From positions 429,816 through 493,815 of the forward strand of contig NZ_KQ948430.1 of the NCBI RefSeq assembly GCF_001514065.1: a DNA stretch of 64,000 bases, in the 5' to 3' direction. Below, piece by piece: positions 32,778 through 41,718 of the stretch. Numbering within the stretch: the first letter of the stretch is position 1; the number at the start of each line of letters is the position of its first letter. Below the pieces are notes generated by a model. It had not been told where the DNA came from, did no database searches, and worked only from the letters and a program-made list of their open reading frames with translations. The DNA comes from Streptomyces antibioticus (GTDB lineage Bacteria > Actinomycetota > Actinomycetes > Streptomycetales > Streptomycetaceae). The position numbers and the translations under genes were made by a program.

Positions 32778-35700
32778 CCCGCACTCCCCGGACTCTGGTG
32801 CCACAACTTCCGTACCTGTGAAGGCTCTTGACCCGCCGGGCGCAGATCGGCCCACGGATGCAGTTCGTATCCCGTCGGCAGGTGGATGCGCCGGCCGCCG
32901 GTGGAGTCTTCGCCGGCTTCCGGCACGGGCTCCGCCAGCCGTGCCGCCACCGCGTCGAGGCCCTGCTCGGCGCGGAGTTCGACGAGTTCGGCGAGGTTCC
33001 AGGCGGCGGTGCCCACCACGCTGAGGCTGCGCGGGCCGCGCCGCTGCACCGTCCCGCGCACCAGCAGCAGCCAGGAGTGGAAGACGGTGTGGGCGCAGGC
33101 GTCGTGCGAGTCGTCGAAGAAGGCGAGGTCGACCAGGCCGGTGCCGTCGTCCAGGGTGGAGAAGATGACCCGCTTGCCGGACCGGATCGGCGGCGTCTGG
33201 GTGGCCGCCTTGGCACCGGCGACGAGGACGGTTTCCCCGTGCCGCGCCTCCCGCAGCCGACGCGCGCTGGCCACGCCCAACTCCGCCAGGAACTCCCGGT
33301 GGTCGTCCATGAGGTTGCGCGAGGCGTCCATGGACAGCACGCCCAGCTCGGCGCTGAGCTTCTCGGCGGAGGAGAGGTCGGGCAGCCCGGCGGACGCGGT
33401 CTTCCGCCCGCCGGACAGCGGCAGTTGGCCACCGCCCCCGCCCCGGGCGCCCCGGTGCAGCTCGGTCAGGTGCAGTTGCAGATCACGCCGGTTGGCGCCG
33501 AAGGCGTCCAACGCCCCCACCTGCGCGAGCCGTTGAGCCAGCGGCCTGCTGGGCCGCGCCCGCTCCCAGAAGTCCAGCAGCGAGGCGTACGGCTGTCCGT
33601 CCGCGATCCGCGCCGCCTCGGCCTCGCTGATGCCGTGCACGTCGGAGAGCGCCAGCCGCAGCCCCCACACCCCTGAATCAGACACCAGTTCGATACGGTG
33701 GGCGACCGCCGACTTGTTCACGTCCAACGGCAGGATCGGCACCCCGCGCCGCCGCGCGTCCGCCAGCAGCAGCCGCTTCGGGTACATCCCGGGGTCGTGC
33801 GTGAGCAGCCCGGCGTAGAAGGCGGCCGGGTGGTGCGCCTTCAGCCACGCCGACTGGTAGGTGGGGACGGCGAAGGCGACGGCGTGCGCCTTGCAGAAGC
33901 CGTACGAGCCGAAGGCCTCGATGATCTCCCAGGTCCGCTGAATCGTTTCCGCGTCATAGCCCCGGGCCGCCGCGTGCTGCGCGAACCAGAACCTGATCCG
34001 CCCCTGCGACTCCGGGTCGGACAGCCCGCGCCGCACCCGGTCGGCCTCGCCGCGTCCGCAGCCGGTCATGATGTCGACGATGTCGATGATCTGCTCATGG
34101 AAGACGACGACCCCGTACGTCCCCTTCAGCGGCTCCTCCAGGTCCGGGTGCGGATATCTGACGGGCGCCCGCCCGTGCCGTGCCTCGATGAACGGCCGCA
34201 CCATGTCGGCGGCGACCGGACCCGGCCGGAAGAGGGAGATGTCGACGACGAGGTCGTGGAAACTGGCCGGCTGAAGCCTCCCGACCAGGTCGCGCTGGCC
34301 CGGCGACTCGATCTGGAAGCAGCCCAAGGTCTCGGTGGAACGGATGAGTTGGTACGTCGCCGGGTCGCCGGGGGCGATCGCGTCGATGTCGACCCTCTCC
34401 CCCGTCGCCCGCTCCACCTCCGCGACCGCGTGCGCCATCGCCGACTGCATCCGCACGCCGAGCACGTCGAGTTTGAGCAGCCCGAGGTCCTCGACGTCGT
34501 CCTTGTCGAACTGCGACATGGGGAAGCCCTCGCCGCTGGTCGGCATGACCGGCGTACGGGCGAGCAGGGACGCGTCGGACAGGAGCACCCCGCACGGGTG
34601 CATGGCGACACCGCGCGGCAGGGCGTCGAGGGACTCGACCAGCTCCCACAGCCGCCCGTACCGGTCCTTCTCCCCCGCCAGCGCCCGGAGTTCGGGCAGC
34701 TCCTCCAGCGCGGCGCGGGCGTCGCGGGCGCGGATGTGCGGGAAGGACTTGGCGATGCGGTCGATGTCGGCGGGGTCCATGGACAGGGCCGCGCCCACGT
34801 CCCGGACCGCGTGCCGCACCCGGTACGTCTCCGGCATCGCGACCGTCGCGACCCGCTCGGTGCCGAAGCGGCCGATGATCGCGCGGTAGACCTCCAGCCG
34901 CCGGGCGGACTCCACGTCGATGTCGATGTCGGGCAGCACGAGCCGCCGTTTGGACAGGAACCGCTCCATCAGCAGCCCGTGTTCGACCGGGTCGGCGTGG
35001 GCGATGCCGAGGAGGTGGTTGACGAGGGACCCCGCTCCGGAGCCGCGGGCGGCCACCCGGACGCCCATCTCCCGTACGTCGTCCACCACTTGAGCGACCG
35101 TCAGGAAGTAGGAGGCGAAGCCGTGGTGGGCGATGATGTCCAGCTCCTGGTGCATCCGCTCCCAGTAGAGCCGCCCTTTCGCAGAACGGTCGTACCCCTT
35201 CAGCAGCATCCCGGCCGCCGCCCGGGAGGCGAGCGTGCGCTGGGCGGTGCGGCGGCCCGCGCCGACGAGGTGCGGCTCGGGGAAGTGGACGGTGCCGATG
35301 CCGAGGTCGTCCGCGGGGTCGACCAGGCACTCGGCGGCCGTCGCCCGGGTCTGCTCCAGGAGCCGGTGCGCGGTGTCGCGCCGGAAGCCCGCGGCCTCCA
35401 CGATCCGCTCGGCCGCCGCCAGCATGGCGGGCGCGTCCTTGAGCCAGGCCTCGCCGGAGTCCAGTTCCTTGGCGGCGCCGACGGGGACGAGCCGGCGGGC
35501 GGCGTCCAGGACGTCGGCGACCGGGCCCTGACCGGGGTCCGCGTACCGGACGGCGTTGCCGAGCACGGGACGTACCCGCTGCTCGGCGGCGAAGCCGACG
35601 GTACGGGCGGCCAGCCGCAGCGAGCCCGGGCCGGTTCCCTCGCGGCCGTGCCAGACGGCCTCCAGGCGCAGGGCGTCGCCGTACCGCTCCCGCCAGGGGA

Positions 35701-36193
35701 CGAGGAGCCGGGCCGCCCGGTCGGGGCGTCCGGCGGTGAGGGCGCGGCCGACGTCGGAGTCGGGGCCGAGCAGGACGGTCAGACCGTCGCCGTGGTTCCC
35801 GGCCCAGGTCAGCAGGGGGGTGTCGGCGGCGGTGTGGACGGTGGTCACCAGGCGGCACAGGTCGGCCCAGCCACGGGCGCCGTCCCGGGCGAGGAAGGTG
35901 ACGCGGGGGGTCGACTCGTCGATGAAGGCGCCGCCGCGGACGGGGGCGCGGCGGCGCTCCTGTCGTACCGGCTCGTACTCCTCGACGGCCAGCTCGGCGC
36001 CGAACAGCGGCCGCACTCCCGCCTTGGCGCAGGCCTTGGCGAAGCGGACCGTGCCCGCGAGGGTGTCGCGGTCGGTGAGGGCGAGGGCGTCCATGCCCCG
36101 CTCGGCGGCACGCTCGGCCAGCCGCTCCGGGTGCGAGGCGCCGTAGCGCAGGGAGAACCCGGAGACGGTGTGCAGATGCGTGAACCCGGGCAC
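32774..36193 (-). CDS. dnaE2: error-prone DNA polymerase III alpha subunit DnaE2
   Basis: C-family polymerase for damage tolerance, about 1139 aa. An N-terminal PHP domain begins THLHTVSGFSLRYG; the palm catalytic acids are in LVLPDIDIDVES (about residue 423) and FDKDDVEDLGLLKLDVLG (about 564); an HhH region and a C-terminal OB domain (VFHSWLLLVRGTVQRRG) follow. The GTG at 36193 is preferred: GGAGG lies 5 nt upstream, giving MPGFTHLHT, while the in-frame ATG at 36205 sits only 3 bp from the LexA box with no ribosome site. It forms an operon with the Y-family gene. Confidence 0.95.
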   Translation of the reverse strand: MPGFTHLHTVSGFSLRYGASHPERLAERAAERGMDALALTDRDTLAGTVRFAKACAKAGVRPLFGAELAVEEYEPVRQERRRAPVRGGAFIDESTPRVTFLARDGARGWADLCRLVTTVHTAADTPLLTWAGNHGDGLTVLLGPDSDVGRALTAGRPDRAARLLVPWRERYGDALRLEAVWHGREGTGPGSLRLAARTVGFAAEQRVRPVLGNAVRYADPGQGPVADVLDAARRLVPVGAAKELDSGEAWLKDAPAMLAAAERIVEAAGFRRDTAHRLLEQTRATAAECLVDPADDLGIGTVHFPEPHLVGAGRRTAQRTLASRAAAGMLLKGYDRSAKGRLYWERMHQELDIIAHHGFASYFLTVAQVVDDVREMGVRVAARGSGAGSLVNHLLGIAHADPVEHGLLMERFLSKRRLVLPDIDIDVESARRLEVYRAIIGRFGTERVATVAMPETYRVRHAVRDVGAALSMDPADIDRIAKSFPHIRARDARAALEELPELRALAGEKDRYGRLWELVESLDALPRGVAMHPCGVLLSDASLLARTPVMPTSGEGFPMSQFDKDDVEDLGLLKLDVLGVRMQSAMAHAVAEVERATGERVDIDAIAPGDPATYQLIRSTETLGCFQIESPGQRDLVGRLQPASFHDLVVDISLFRPGPVAADMVRPFIEARHGRAPVRYPHPDLEEPLKGTYGVVVFHEQIIDIVDIMTGCGRGEADRVRRGLSDPESQGRIRFWFAQHAAARGYDAETIQRTWEIIEAFGSYGFCKAHAVAFAVPTYQSAWLKAHHPAAFYAGLLTHDPGMYPKRLLLADARRRGVPILPLDVNKSAVAHRIELVSDSGVWGLRLALSDVHGISEAEAARIADGQPYASLLDFWERARPSRPLAQRLAQVGALDAFGANRRDLQLHLTELHRGARGGGGGQLPLSGGRKTASAGLPDLSSAEKLSAELGVLSMDASRNLMDDHREFLAELGVASARRLREARHGETVLVAGAKAATQTPPIRSGKRVIFSTLDDGTGLVDLAFFDDSHDACAHTVFHSWLLLVRGTVQRRGPRSLSVVGTAAWNLAELVELRAEQGLDAVAARLAEPVPEAGEDSTGGRRIHLPTGYELHPWADLRPAGQEPSQVRKLWHQSPGSAG

Positions 36194-36208
36194 CCGCACC
36201 TCCATTTT

Positions 36209-36222
36209 CGAACATCAGTTCC
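36209..36222 (-). promoter_or_regulatory. LexA (SOS) box of dnaE2
   Basis: CGAAC-ATCA-GTTCC contains the actinobacterial LexA core GAAC-N4-GTTC at 36210-36221, 16 bp upstream of the preferred dnaE2 start. SOS control of dnaE2 is established in actinobacteria; the site here is read directly. Confidence 0.85.
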
Positions 36223-36325
36223 CAACTGCCTCACCCCCACCATACCCCAATCCCGAACATCTGTACGATAACCGTTCGGCCGCCTCCCACCTGCGAAAAC
36301 GCCCGCCGACTCGGACTGTGGGGGC

Positions 36326-37375
36326 ATGACACAGAACGGCATCCAGAGCGGCGGCTTCCTCGCCGAGGTGAAGGACGCGGTCACACCACGGGCCACGCTG
36401 CTCGTCCTCGGCGCGCTCGCCCTCCAGCTGCTGTTCATCGCCTCCTATGTGGGGGCGCTGCACGATCCCAAGCCGAAGGACGTGCCGTTCGCGGTGGTGG
36501 CGCCGCAGGCCGCCGCCCAGCAGGCGGTGACCCGCCTGGAGCAGCTGCCCGGCTCTCCCCTGGACCCGCGCACGGTCGCCGACGCGGCGACGGCCCGGAA
36601 GCAGATCATGAACCGGGACATCGACGGGGCCCTGATCATCAACGTGACGGGGCCGAAGGACACGCTCCTCGTCGCGAGCGGCGGCGGCACCGTCCTCGCC
36701 ACCACCCTGGAGAAGTACCTCACCGCCCTGGAGGCCTCCGAGCAGCGGAGCCTCCGTACGGTGGACGTGGCCCCGGCCTCCTCCACCGACTTCGACGGAC
36801 TGTCGTCGTTCTATGTCGTCGTCGGCTGGTGCGTCGGCGGCTATCTGACCGCCTCGATCCTCGCGATCAGCACCGGCGCCCGGCCCGCCAACCCGCGCCG
36901 CGCCGCGATCCGGCTGGTCGTGATGGCGCTGGTGTCGATCGCCGGCGGGCTCGGCGGCGCGGTGATCGTGGGGCCGATCCTGGACGCACTGCCCGGCAGC
37001 GTCATGGCCCTCTGGGGACTCGGCGCGCTGGTCACGTTCGCGGTGGGGGCGGCGACCCTCGCCCTTCAGGGCATGTTCGGGGTGGTCGGCATCGGCCTGG
37101 CGATCCTGCTCGTGGTGATCGCCGGCAACCCGAGCGCGGGCGGCGCCTTCCCGCTGCCGATGCTGCCGCCGTTCTGGAAGGCGATCGGCCCGGCACTGCC
37201 GCCGGGCGCCGGCACCTGGGTGGCCCGCTCGATCGCGTACTTCCAGGGCAACGACACGACCGCGTCCCTGCTGGTGCTGTCGGCATGGGCGGCGGCCGGG
37301 ATCGCGATCACGATGGGGGCGTTGGTGCTGCGGCAGAAACGGCAGGGCGAGCCCCTGCCGACGCAGGCACCGTAA
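36326..37375 (+). CDS. ABC-2/YhgE-like membrane protein (DUF3533-type)
   Basis: A 349-residue integral membrane protein. One helix at about 25-45 precedes an extracytoplasmic domain to about 165 (VPFAVVAPQAAAQQAV), then five to six helices to about 340. This layout matches YhgE/Pip and ABC-2 permease-like proteins that lack a cognate ATPase. No ATPase gene is adjacent. It is divergent from dnaE2; the 120-bp spacer is shared with the LexA box, but SOS control of this gene is not shown. Confidence 0.82.
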   Translation: MTQNGIQSGGFLAEVKDAVTPRATLLVLGALALQLLFIASYVGALHDPKPKDVPFAVVAPQAAAQQAVTRLEQLPGSPLDPRTVADAATARKQIMNRDIDGALIINVTGPKDTLLVASGGGTVLATTLEKYLTALEASEQRSLRTVDVAPASSTDFDGLSSFYVVVGWCVGGYLTASILAISTGARPANPRRAAIRLVVMALVSIAGGLGGAVIVGPILDALPGSVMALWGLGALVTFAVGAATLALQGMFGVVGIGLAILLVVIAGNPSAGGAFPLPMLPPFWKAIGPALPPGAGTWVARSIAYFQGNDTTASLLVLSAWAAAGIAITMGALVLRQKRQGEPLPTQAP

Positions 37376-37399
37376 AACCCTGAAGCCGCCGACGGCGGG

Positions 37400-37464
37400 C
37401 AACCCCCACAGGGGCCACCCGCACCCGACGACGAAAGTTGTACGGGTGGTGCGGGTGGGAAACA
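37400..37464. repeat. dispersed repeat copy A
   Basis: From CAACCCCCACA through GGGCCACCCGCACCCGACGA to GGGTGGTGCGGGTGGGAAAC. A close copy lies at 62481-62545, there inside a coding region. Here it is intergenic and its right half forms the hairpin that ends the protease gene. Confidence 0.85.
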
Positions 37465-37479
37465 CACCACCCGCACCAC
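37446..37479 (-). terminator. hairpin after the first streptogrisin gene
   Basis: GTGGTGCGGGTGG (37446-37458) pairs perfectly with CCACCCGCACCAC (37467-37479); 10 bp beyond the protease stop on the minus strand. Confidence 0.7.
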
Positions 37480-37488
37480 AACGAACCG

Positions 37489-38571
37489 TCAGCCGATAGA
37501 CGTACCGGTAGCCGAAAGAGCCTCGGTCACCGGCTGGAAGAACGTCTCCCCACCGGAGGTGCAGTCACCACTGCCCCCCGACGTCAGCCCGATCGCGTTG
37601 CTCCCCGAGAACAGCGACCCACCGCTGTCCCCCGGCTCCGCGCACACGTCGGTCTGGATCAGCCCGTTGACGATGTCCCCGTTGCCGTAGTTCACGGTGG
37701 CGTCCAGCCCGGTGACGGACCCGTCATGAACCTGCGTGGTCGACCCGCTCCGGGTCACCTTCATCCCGACCGTCGCGGCAGCCGCCCCCGTGATCGCCTG
37801 AGAGGATCCGTTGTAGAGGTCCACCGCGCTCGGGTGGTCGACGGACGCGGTGTACTTGACGAGCCCGTAGTCGTTGTCCGGGAAGCTCGACACCTCGTTG
37901 GTGCCGATCTGCGTGCCGCTCGAGTCCGACCAGGTGGAGATCGCCTCGGTGCAGTGCCCGGCGGTGAGGAAGTACGCCTCGCCGCCCTTGCTCACGTTGA
38001 ACCCGAGCGAACACCGCCCGCTGCCGCCGGTGATCGCGTCGCCACCGGCGATGAAGGGCTTGAACTCCCCCTTCGTGCGCTGGAGTTCCGCCGTCGCCCC
38101 GAGCCCGTCGACGACCTTCGTGAGCTTGGCCCACTCGGCGTCGGAGACCGTGCGGTCGGCGGTGACGACGACCTTGTTGGTGGTCGGGTCGGTCGCCCAG
38201 GACGTGCCCGGGATGGTCGCGTCGTCCTTGAGGGTCGTACGGGCGCTTCTGAGCTCGGCGAGGGAGTTCTCCACGACCCGGGCCTGGGCGCCGGCCTCCT
38301 CGACGACCGAGGCCGCGGCCTCGTCGAGGACATTGACGACGAGCGCCTTGCTCTTCGCGTCGTAGTACGTTCCCGCCGCGTCGGTGCCGAGTTCCTTGTC
38401 GAGCGACGAGGCGAGGCTTCCGGCCGCGAGGGCCGAAAGGACCTTCGGCGTGGGGTCGTTCGCGGGCTCGCTGGCGTTCGCAGTCTGGAAGGTGACTCCC
38501 GCGGCGACCAGTGCGGCGATTCCCGCACCTGCCACGGCGGCCCGCCGCCCGGGTATGCGTCGGTGCTTCAA
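37489..38571 (-). CDS. streptogrisin-type secreted serine protease (S1)
   Basis: A chymotrypsin-fold extracellular protease of 360 residues with signal peptide (to about 33), a long propeptide (about 34-175), and a mature domain beginning near [20 protein letters not shown]. Triad: His in LTAGHC, Asp in PDNDYGLV, Ser in EPGDSGG. The propeptide is longer than in streptogrisin A/B, closer to the D/E types. A TTG start at 38571 follows AGGAGGA with 6-nt spacing. A second streptogrisin lies 1.3 kb away on the same strand. Confidence 0.94.
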   Translation of the reverse strand: MKHRRIPGRRAAVAGAGIAALVAAGVTFQTANASEPANDPTPKVLSALAAGSLASSLDKELGTDAAGTYYDAKSKALVVNVLDEAAASVVEEAGAQARVVENSLAELRSARTTLKDDATIPGTSWATDPTTNKVVVTADRTVSDAEWAKLTKVVDGLGATAELQRTKGEFKPFIAGGDAITGGSGRCSLGFNVSKGGEAYFLTAGHCTEAISTWSDSSGTQIGTNEVSSFPDNDYGLVKYTASVDHPSAVDLYNGSSQAITGAAAATVGMKVTRSGSTTQVHDGSVTGLDATVNYGNGDIVNGLIQTDVCAEPGDSGGSLFSGSNAIGLTSGGSGDCTSGGETFFQPVTEALSATGTSIG

Positions 38572-38804
38572 CTCGCGTCCTCCTGTGGGGGGTCGGCCCG
38601 GTCGGTTGTGGGGACCTCGCGGGCCGGAAGGCTGGTTGACAAGCGCCTACTCTTCCGAACCCCACAGGGAGTGCACAAGGTTGACTTCCGGACGCGCGTA
38701 GAACGCGGTTGCGCGCCCCCTTGGACTTGACCGCGAACAGTCAGGCCAGGGGGATTCACACTGCAAACACTACGTGCGAGTAACTCTCCACCAGCCTGTG
38801 AGGT

Positions 38805-39671
38805 CTAGTCCTGTCTTGAATTCGACCCTTCCGGGCCCGGATCCAAGCGGGGCTGCGGAGCCGGAAGTTGCTCCTGCACCGGTTGCGCGACCGGCGCCGG
38901 CGCCGCGGCCCCCTGCTGCGCCTTCTCCAGGAACCGCAGCAGCTCCACCGGGAAGGGCAGCACCAGCGTCGAGTTCTTCTCCGCCGCGACCGCCACCACC
39001 GTCTGGAGCAGCCGCAGTTGCAGCGCCGCCGGCTGCTCGGACATTTCCTTGGCCGCCTCGGCGAGCTTCTTCGACGCCTGGAGCTCGGCGTCGGCGTTGA
39101 TGACCCGGGCCCGCCGCTCCCGGTCGGCCTCGGCCTGCCGGGCCATGGAGCGCTTCATGGTCTCGGGCAGGGAGACGTCCTTGATCTCGACGCGGTCGAT
39201 GGTGACGCCCCACTCCACGGCCGGGCTGTCGATCATCAACTCCAGCCCCTGGTTGAGCTTTTCGCGGTTGGAGAGCAGGTCGTCCAGCTCACTCTTGCCG
39301 ATGATCGACCGCAGCGAGGTCTGCGCCATCTGCGAGACCGCGAACTTGTAGTCCTCGACCCGTACGACCGCCTCGGCCGGCGCGGTCACCCTGAAGTAGA
39401 CGACGGCGTCGACCCGTACCGTGACGTTGTCCCGGGTGATGCCCTCCTGCGCGGGCACCGGCATCGTCACGATCTGCATGTTGACCTTCCGGAGCTTGTC
39501 GATGCCCGGGACGATCATCGTGAACCCCGGCCCGCGCACTTCCGGCCGGAGCTTGCCGAGGCGGAACACCACGCCCCGTTCGTACTGTTTGACGACCCGC
39601 GCCGCGGCCATCGCGTACACCGCTCCGGCGGACGCGAGGGTCACTCCCGCCGCCACCAGCTCCTCGACCAT
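38805..39671 (-). CDS. SPFH/band 7 (slipin-like) membrane protein
   Basis: A 288-residue stomatin/slipin homologue: one N-terminal membrane segment (about 3-22), then the band 7 domain (VVKQYERGVVFRLGKLR, GPGFTMIVPGIDKLRKVNMQ, PAQEGITRDNVTVRVDAVVY), then a coiled coil (MARQAEADRERRARVINADA) and a Pro/Gln-rich tail. Such proteins form ring oligomers that organise membrane microdomains or proteases. No NfeD partner is adjacent. ATG 39671 (or GTG 39674) is preferred over the long upstream reading. Confidence 0.93.
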   Translation of the reverse strand: MVEELVAAGVTLASAGAVYAMAAARVVKQYERGVVFRLGKLRPEVRGPGFTMIVPGIDKLRKVNMQIVTMPVPAQEGITRDNVTVRVDAVVYFRVTAPAEAVVRVEDYKFAVSQMAQTSLRSIIGKSELDDLLSNREKLNQGLELMIDSPAVEWGVTIDRVEIKDVSLPETMKRSMARQAEADRERRARVINADAELQASKKLAEAAKEMSEQPAALQLRLLQTVVAVAAEKNSTLVLPFPVELLRFLEKAQQGAAAPAPVAQPVQEQLPAPQPRLDPGPEGSNSRQD

Positions 39672-39753
39672 CACGGCCCCCAGGGTCCGTCGTGGGCGTC
39701 CACAGGGAGTACTGCCTGTGGTCCGAAGGTAACTCCGCCGCACGACCAAGGGG

Positions 39754-39786
39754 GAGCCCCCGTACGCGAGTCGCGTACGGGGGCTC
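39754..39786 (-). terminator. long stem-loop after the second streptogrisin gene
   Basis: Perfect 16-bp arms (39754-39769 and 39771-39786, GAGCCCCCGTACGCGA and its complement) around a single base; a C-rich then T-containing stretch follows on the minus strand. Confidence 0.75.
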
Positions 39787-39834
39787 GTGAACGCAGGGTG
39801 CCCACCGGCCATGGTCCGGTGGACGTGCCGGGGC

Positions 39835-40734
39835 CTAGTAGACGTGCACCCCGTAAGCGCTCAGCGCCTCGGTGACCGGCTGGAAGAACGTCGTGCCGCC
39901 GGAGGAGCAGTTGCCGCTGCCGCCGGAGGTCAGGCCGTAGGCGACGGAGCCGCCGTAGAGCGGGCCGCCGGAGTCGCCGGGCTCGGCGCAGACCGTGGTC
40001 TGGATCATGCCGTAGACGATGTCGCCGCCGCCGTAGTTGACGGTCGCGTTCAGGGCGGTGACGCGGCCGCTGTGCGTGCCGGTGGTGGAGCCGCGGCGGT
40101 ACACCGTGGTGCCGACGGAAGGCGTGGCGGCACTGGCGATGTCCTGGCTGCCCACGGCGCCCGACTTGGTGACCGACGAGTTCGTGTAGCGCACGATGCC
40201 GTAGTCGTTGGTCGGGAAGCTGGAGCCGGCGGTGGTGCCGAGCGTGGTCGAGTGGGACGAGTTCGACCACCAGGTGCCCGCGCCGTCGGTGCAGTGACCG
40301 GCGGTCAGGAAGTAGTAGTTCCCGCTGTTGTCCTGGACGTTGAAGCCCAGCGAGCAGCGCCAGCTACTCGCATAGATGGCGTCGCCGCCGGAGATCAGCT
40401 TCTGGAACTTGCCCGGTGTCTTCTTGATCGTCAGCGCGCCGGCGTCGGCGCCGGCCTGCCGCTTGATCTTGGCGATCTCCGCCTTGGAGACCGTGCTGTC
40501 GACGGTGACGACGACACGGTTGGTCTTGCTGTCGACCGCCCAGGCGGTGCCCGGGATGTCGGCCTTGAGCACCGAGTTACTGGCGCTCTTGAGCTGGGTG
40601 GTGCTGAAGGTGGACACGTCCGATGCGTTCGCGTTGGGGATCGCGATCGCGGCGGCGGCCACGAGTCCGGTGGAAACGGCGATCAGCCGGGTCCGTCTCG
40701 TAATGCCGCTGGGGGTGGTGCGCTTGATCCTCAC
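39835..40734 (-). CDS. streptogrisin B-like secreted protease
   Basis: A 299-residue preproenzyme, the same length as I recall for S. griseus SprB. Signal peptide to about 38, propeptide to about 115, maturation site before [18 protein letters not shown]. Catalytic His in [10 protein letters not shown], Asp in [11 protein letters not shown], Ser in [11 protein letters not shown]; the C-terminus [12 protein letters not shown] matches streptogrisin B closely. The GTG at 40734 has GGAGG 8 nt upstream. It probably degrades extracellular protein. It is paralogous to the protease at 37.5-38.6 kb, with the SPFH gene between them. Confidence 0.94.
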   Translation of the reverse strand: MRIKRTTPSGITRRTRLIAVSTGLVAAAAIAIPNANASDVSTFSTTQLKSASNSVLKADIPGTAWAVDSKTNRVVVTVDSTVSKAEIAKIKRQAGADAGALTIKKTPGKFQKLISGGDAIYASSWRCSLGFNVQDNSGNYYFLTAGHCTDGAGTWWSNSSHSTTLGTTAGSSFPTNDYGIVRYTNSSVTKSGAVGSQDIASAATPSVGTTVYRRGSTTGTHSGRVTALNATVNYGGGDIVYGMIQTTVCAEPGDSGGPLYGGSVAYGLTSGGSGNCSSGGTTFFQPVTEALSAYGVHVY

Positions 40735-40945
40735 TTGTCGTTCCTCCACAGGGGAAGTCGGGGGCCCGCGTGGGGTCGGGGCCCGTGAGGCGCAGCCGGG
40801 GGCCCGTATGTCCGGATTCCGAACAAGCCGTGCCCCTGACAAGCGCTGGGGGGAGTATTCGGCCGAACGACCGGTAGGCGCAAGGGCGCCTTTCGGCCGT
40901 CAACCTGTGATTCACCCATGTGTCGGCCAAGACTTGGCCAATCCC

Positions 40946-41713
40946 TCAGAGCAGGTTCCGCTCCCCCGCCTCGACGGCCGCGTCCAGCGTGTTCCCGGGC
41001 GGCGGGAACGGGCAGATGAAGTGGTCGGCGAAGGCGCAGGGCGGCAGCAGCGCCCGGTTGAAGTCGACTGTCGTACGCCCCTCGGCGTCCGGCGCGGCGG
41101 GCCGCAGGAACCGGAAACGGAAGCTGCTCGTCCCATTTGTCGTATCGCCGAAAACAGCCCACAGCGAGCCGTCCGCCTCGACCGTCACCTGGAGCGTGCG
41201 GTCCCGCCCGTCGAGGGTGAACGCCAGCTCCCCGCCGAGCCCGAGACCGCGTTCCCGGCCGTCCGCGTTCGGCACGCGTACGGTGCGGTCCTCGTCGTAC
41301 GGCGTGAAGCGCCCCGGCACCGACCAGCGCGGATCGTACGGCGTGGCCTCGATGCCGCGGAAAGCGCGGCGCGCCTCGGAGGCGGGATCGAAGTCCCGTA
41401 CGCCCCACACCCCTTCACGGACCAGCACCACCAGCTGCCGTTCGCCGAGCGCCAGGGGGCCCGCTTCCGCGACGAGCCGCGTCTCACCGCTCACCGGCCG
41501 CCCGTCCAGGGTCAGCCCGTCGGCCTGGTCGGCCGTCAGCAGCACCGCGTCGCCGTCGATCCGCCAGGTCCCGGGTATGCCCGGAAGCCGGCCGTCCGGA
41601 TAGTCCTCCAGCCAGTACGTGCCGGTGAGGGAGAGCGGCCCGTAAGGCGCGGACACCGACTCGACACGCTTCTCGTGCCACTGCTTCCACGCGTCGAACG
41701 CGTCCGAGGTCAT
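40946..41713 (-). CDS. DUF1684 family protein
   Basis: A 255-residue beta-rich protein of the DUF1684 family. Visible blocks are FDAWKQWHEKRVESVSAPYGPLS at the start (in part), GTYWLEDYPDG, YDPRWSVPGRFTPY, and the conserved C-terminal TVDFNRALLPPCAFADHFICP. The family has no settled function. It lies 5 bp after the monooxygenase gene and is the last gene of the probable sulfur operon. Confidence 0.9.
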   Translation of the reverse strand: MTSDAFDAWKQWHEKRVESVSAPYGPLSLTGTYWLEDYPDGRLPGIPGTWRIDGDAVLLTADQADGLTLDGRPVSGETRLVAEAGPLALGERQLVVLVREGVWGVRDFDPASEARRAFRGIEATPYDPRWSVPGRFTPYDEDRTVRVPNADGRERGLGLGGELAFTLDGRDRTLQVTVEADGSLWAVFGDTTNGTSSFRFRFLRPAAPDAEGRTTVDFNRALLPPCAFADHFICPFPPPGNTLDAAVEAGERNLL

Positions 41714-41718
41714 CTTGG

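Noticed and set aside
36255-36266. Second LexA-like site (GAACatctGTAC)
   Set aside because: The right half departs from GTTC, so I count only the site at 36209-36222.
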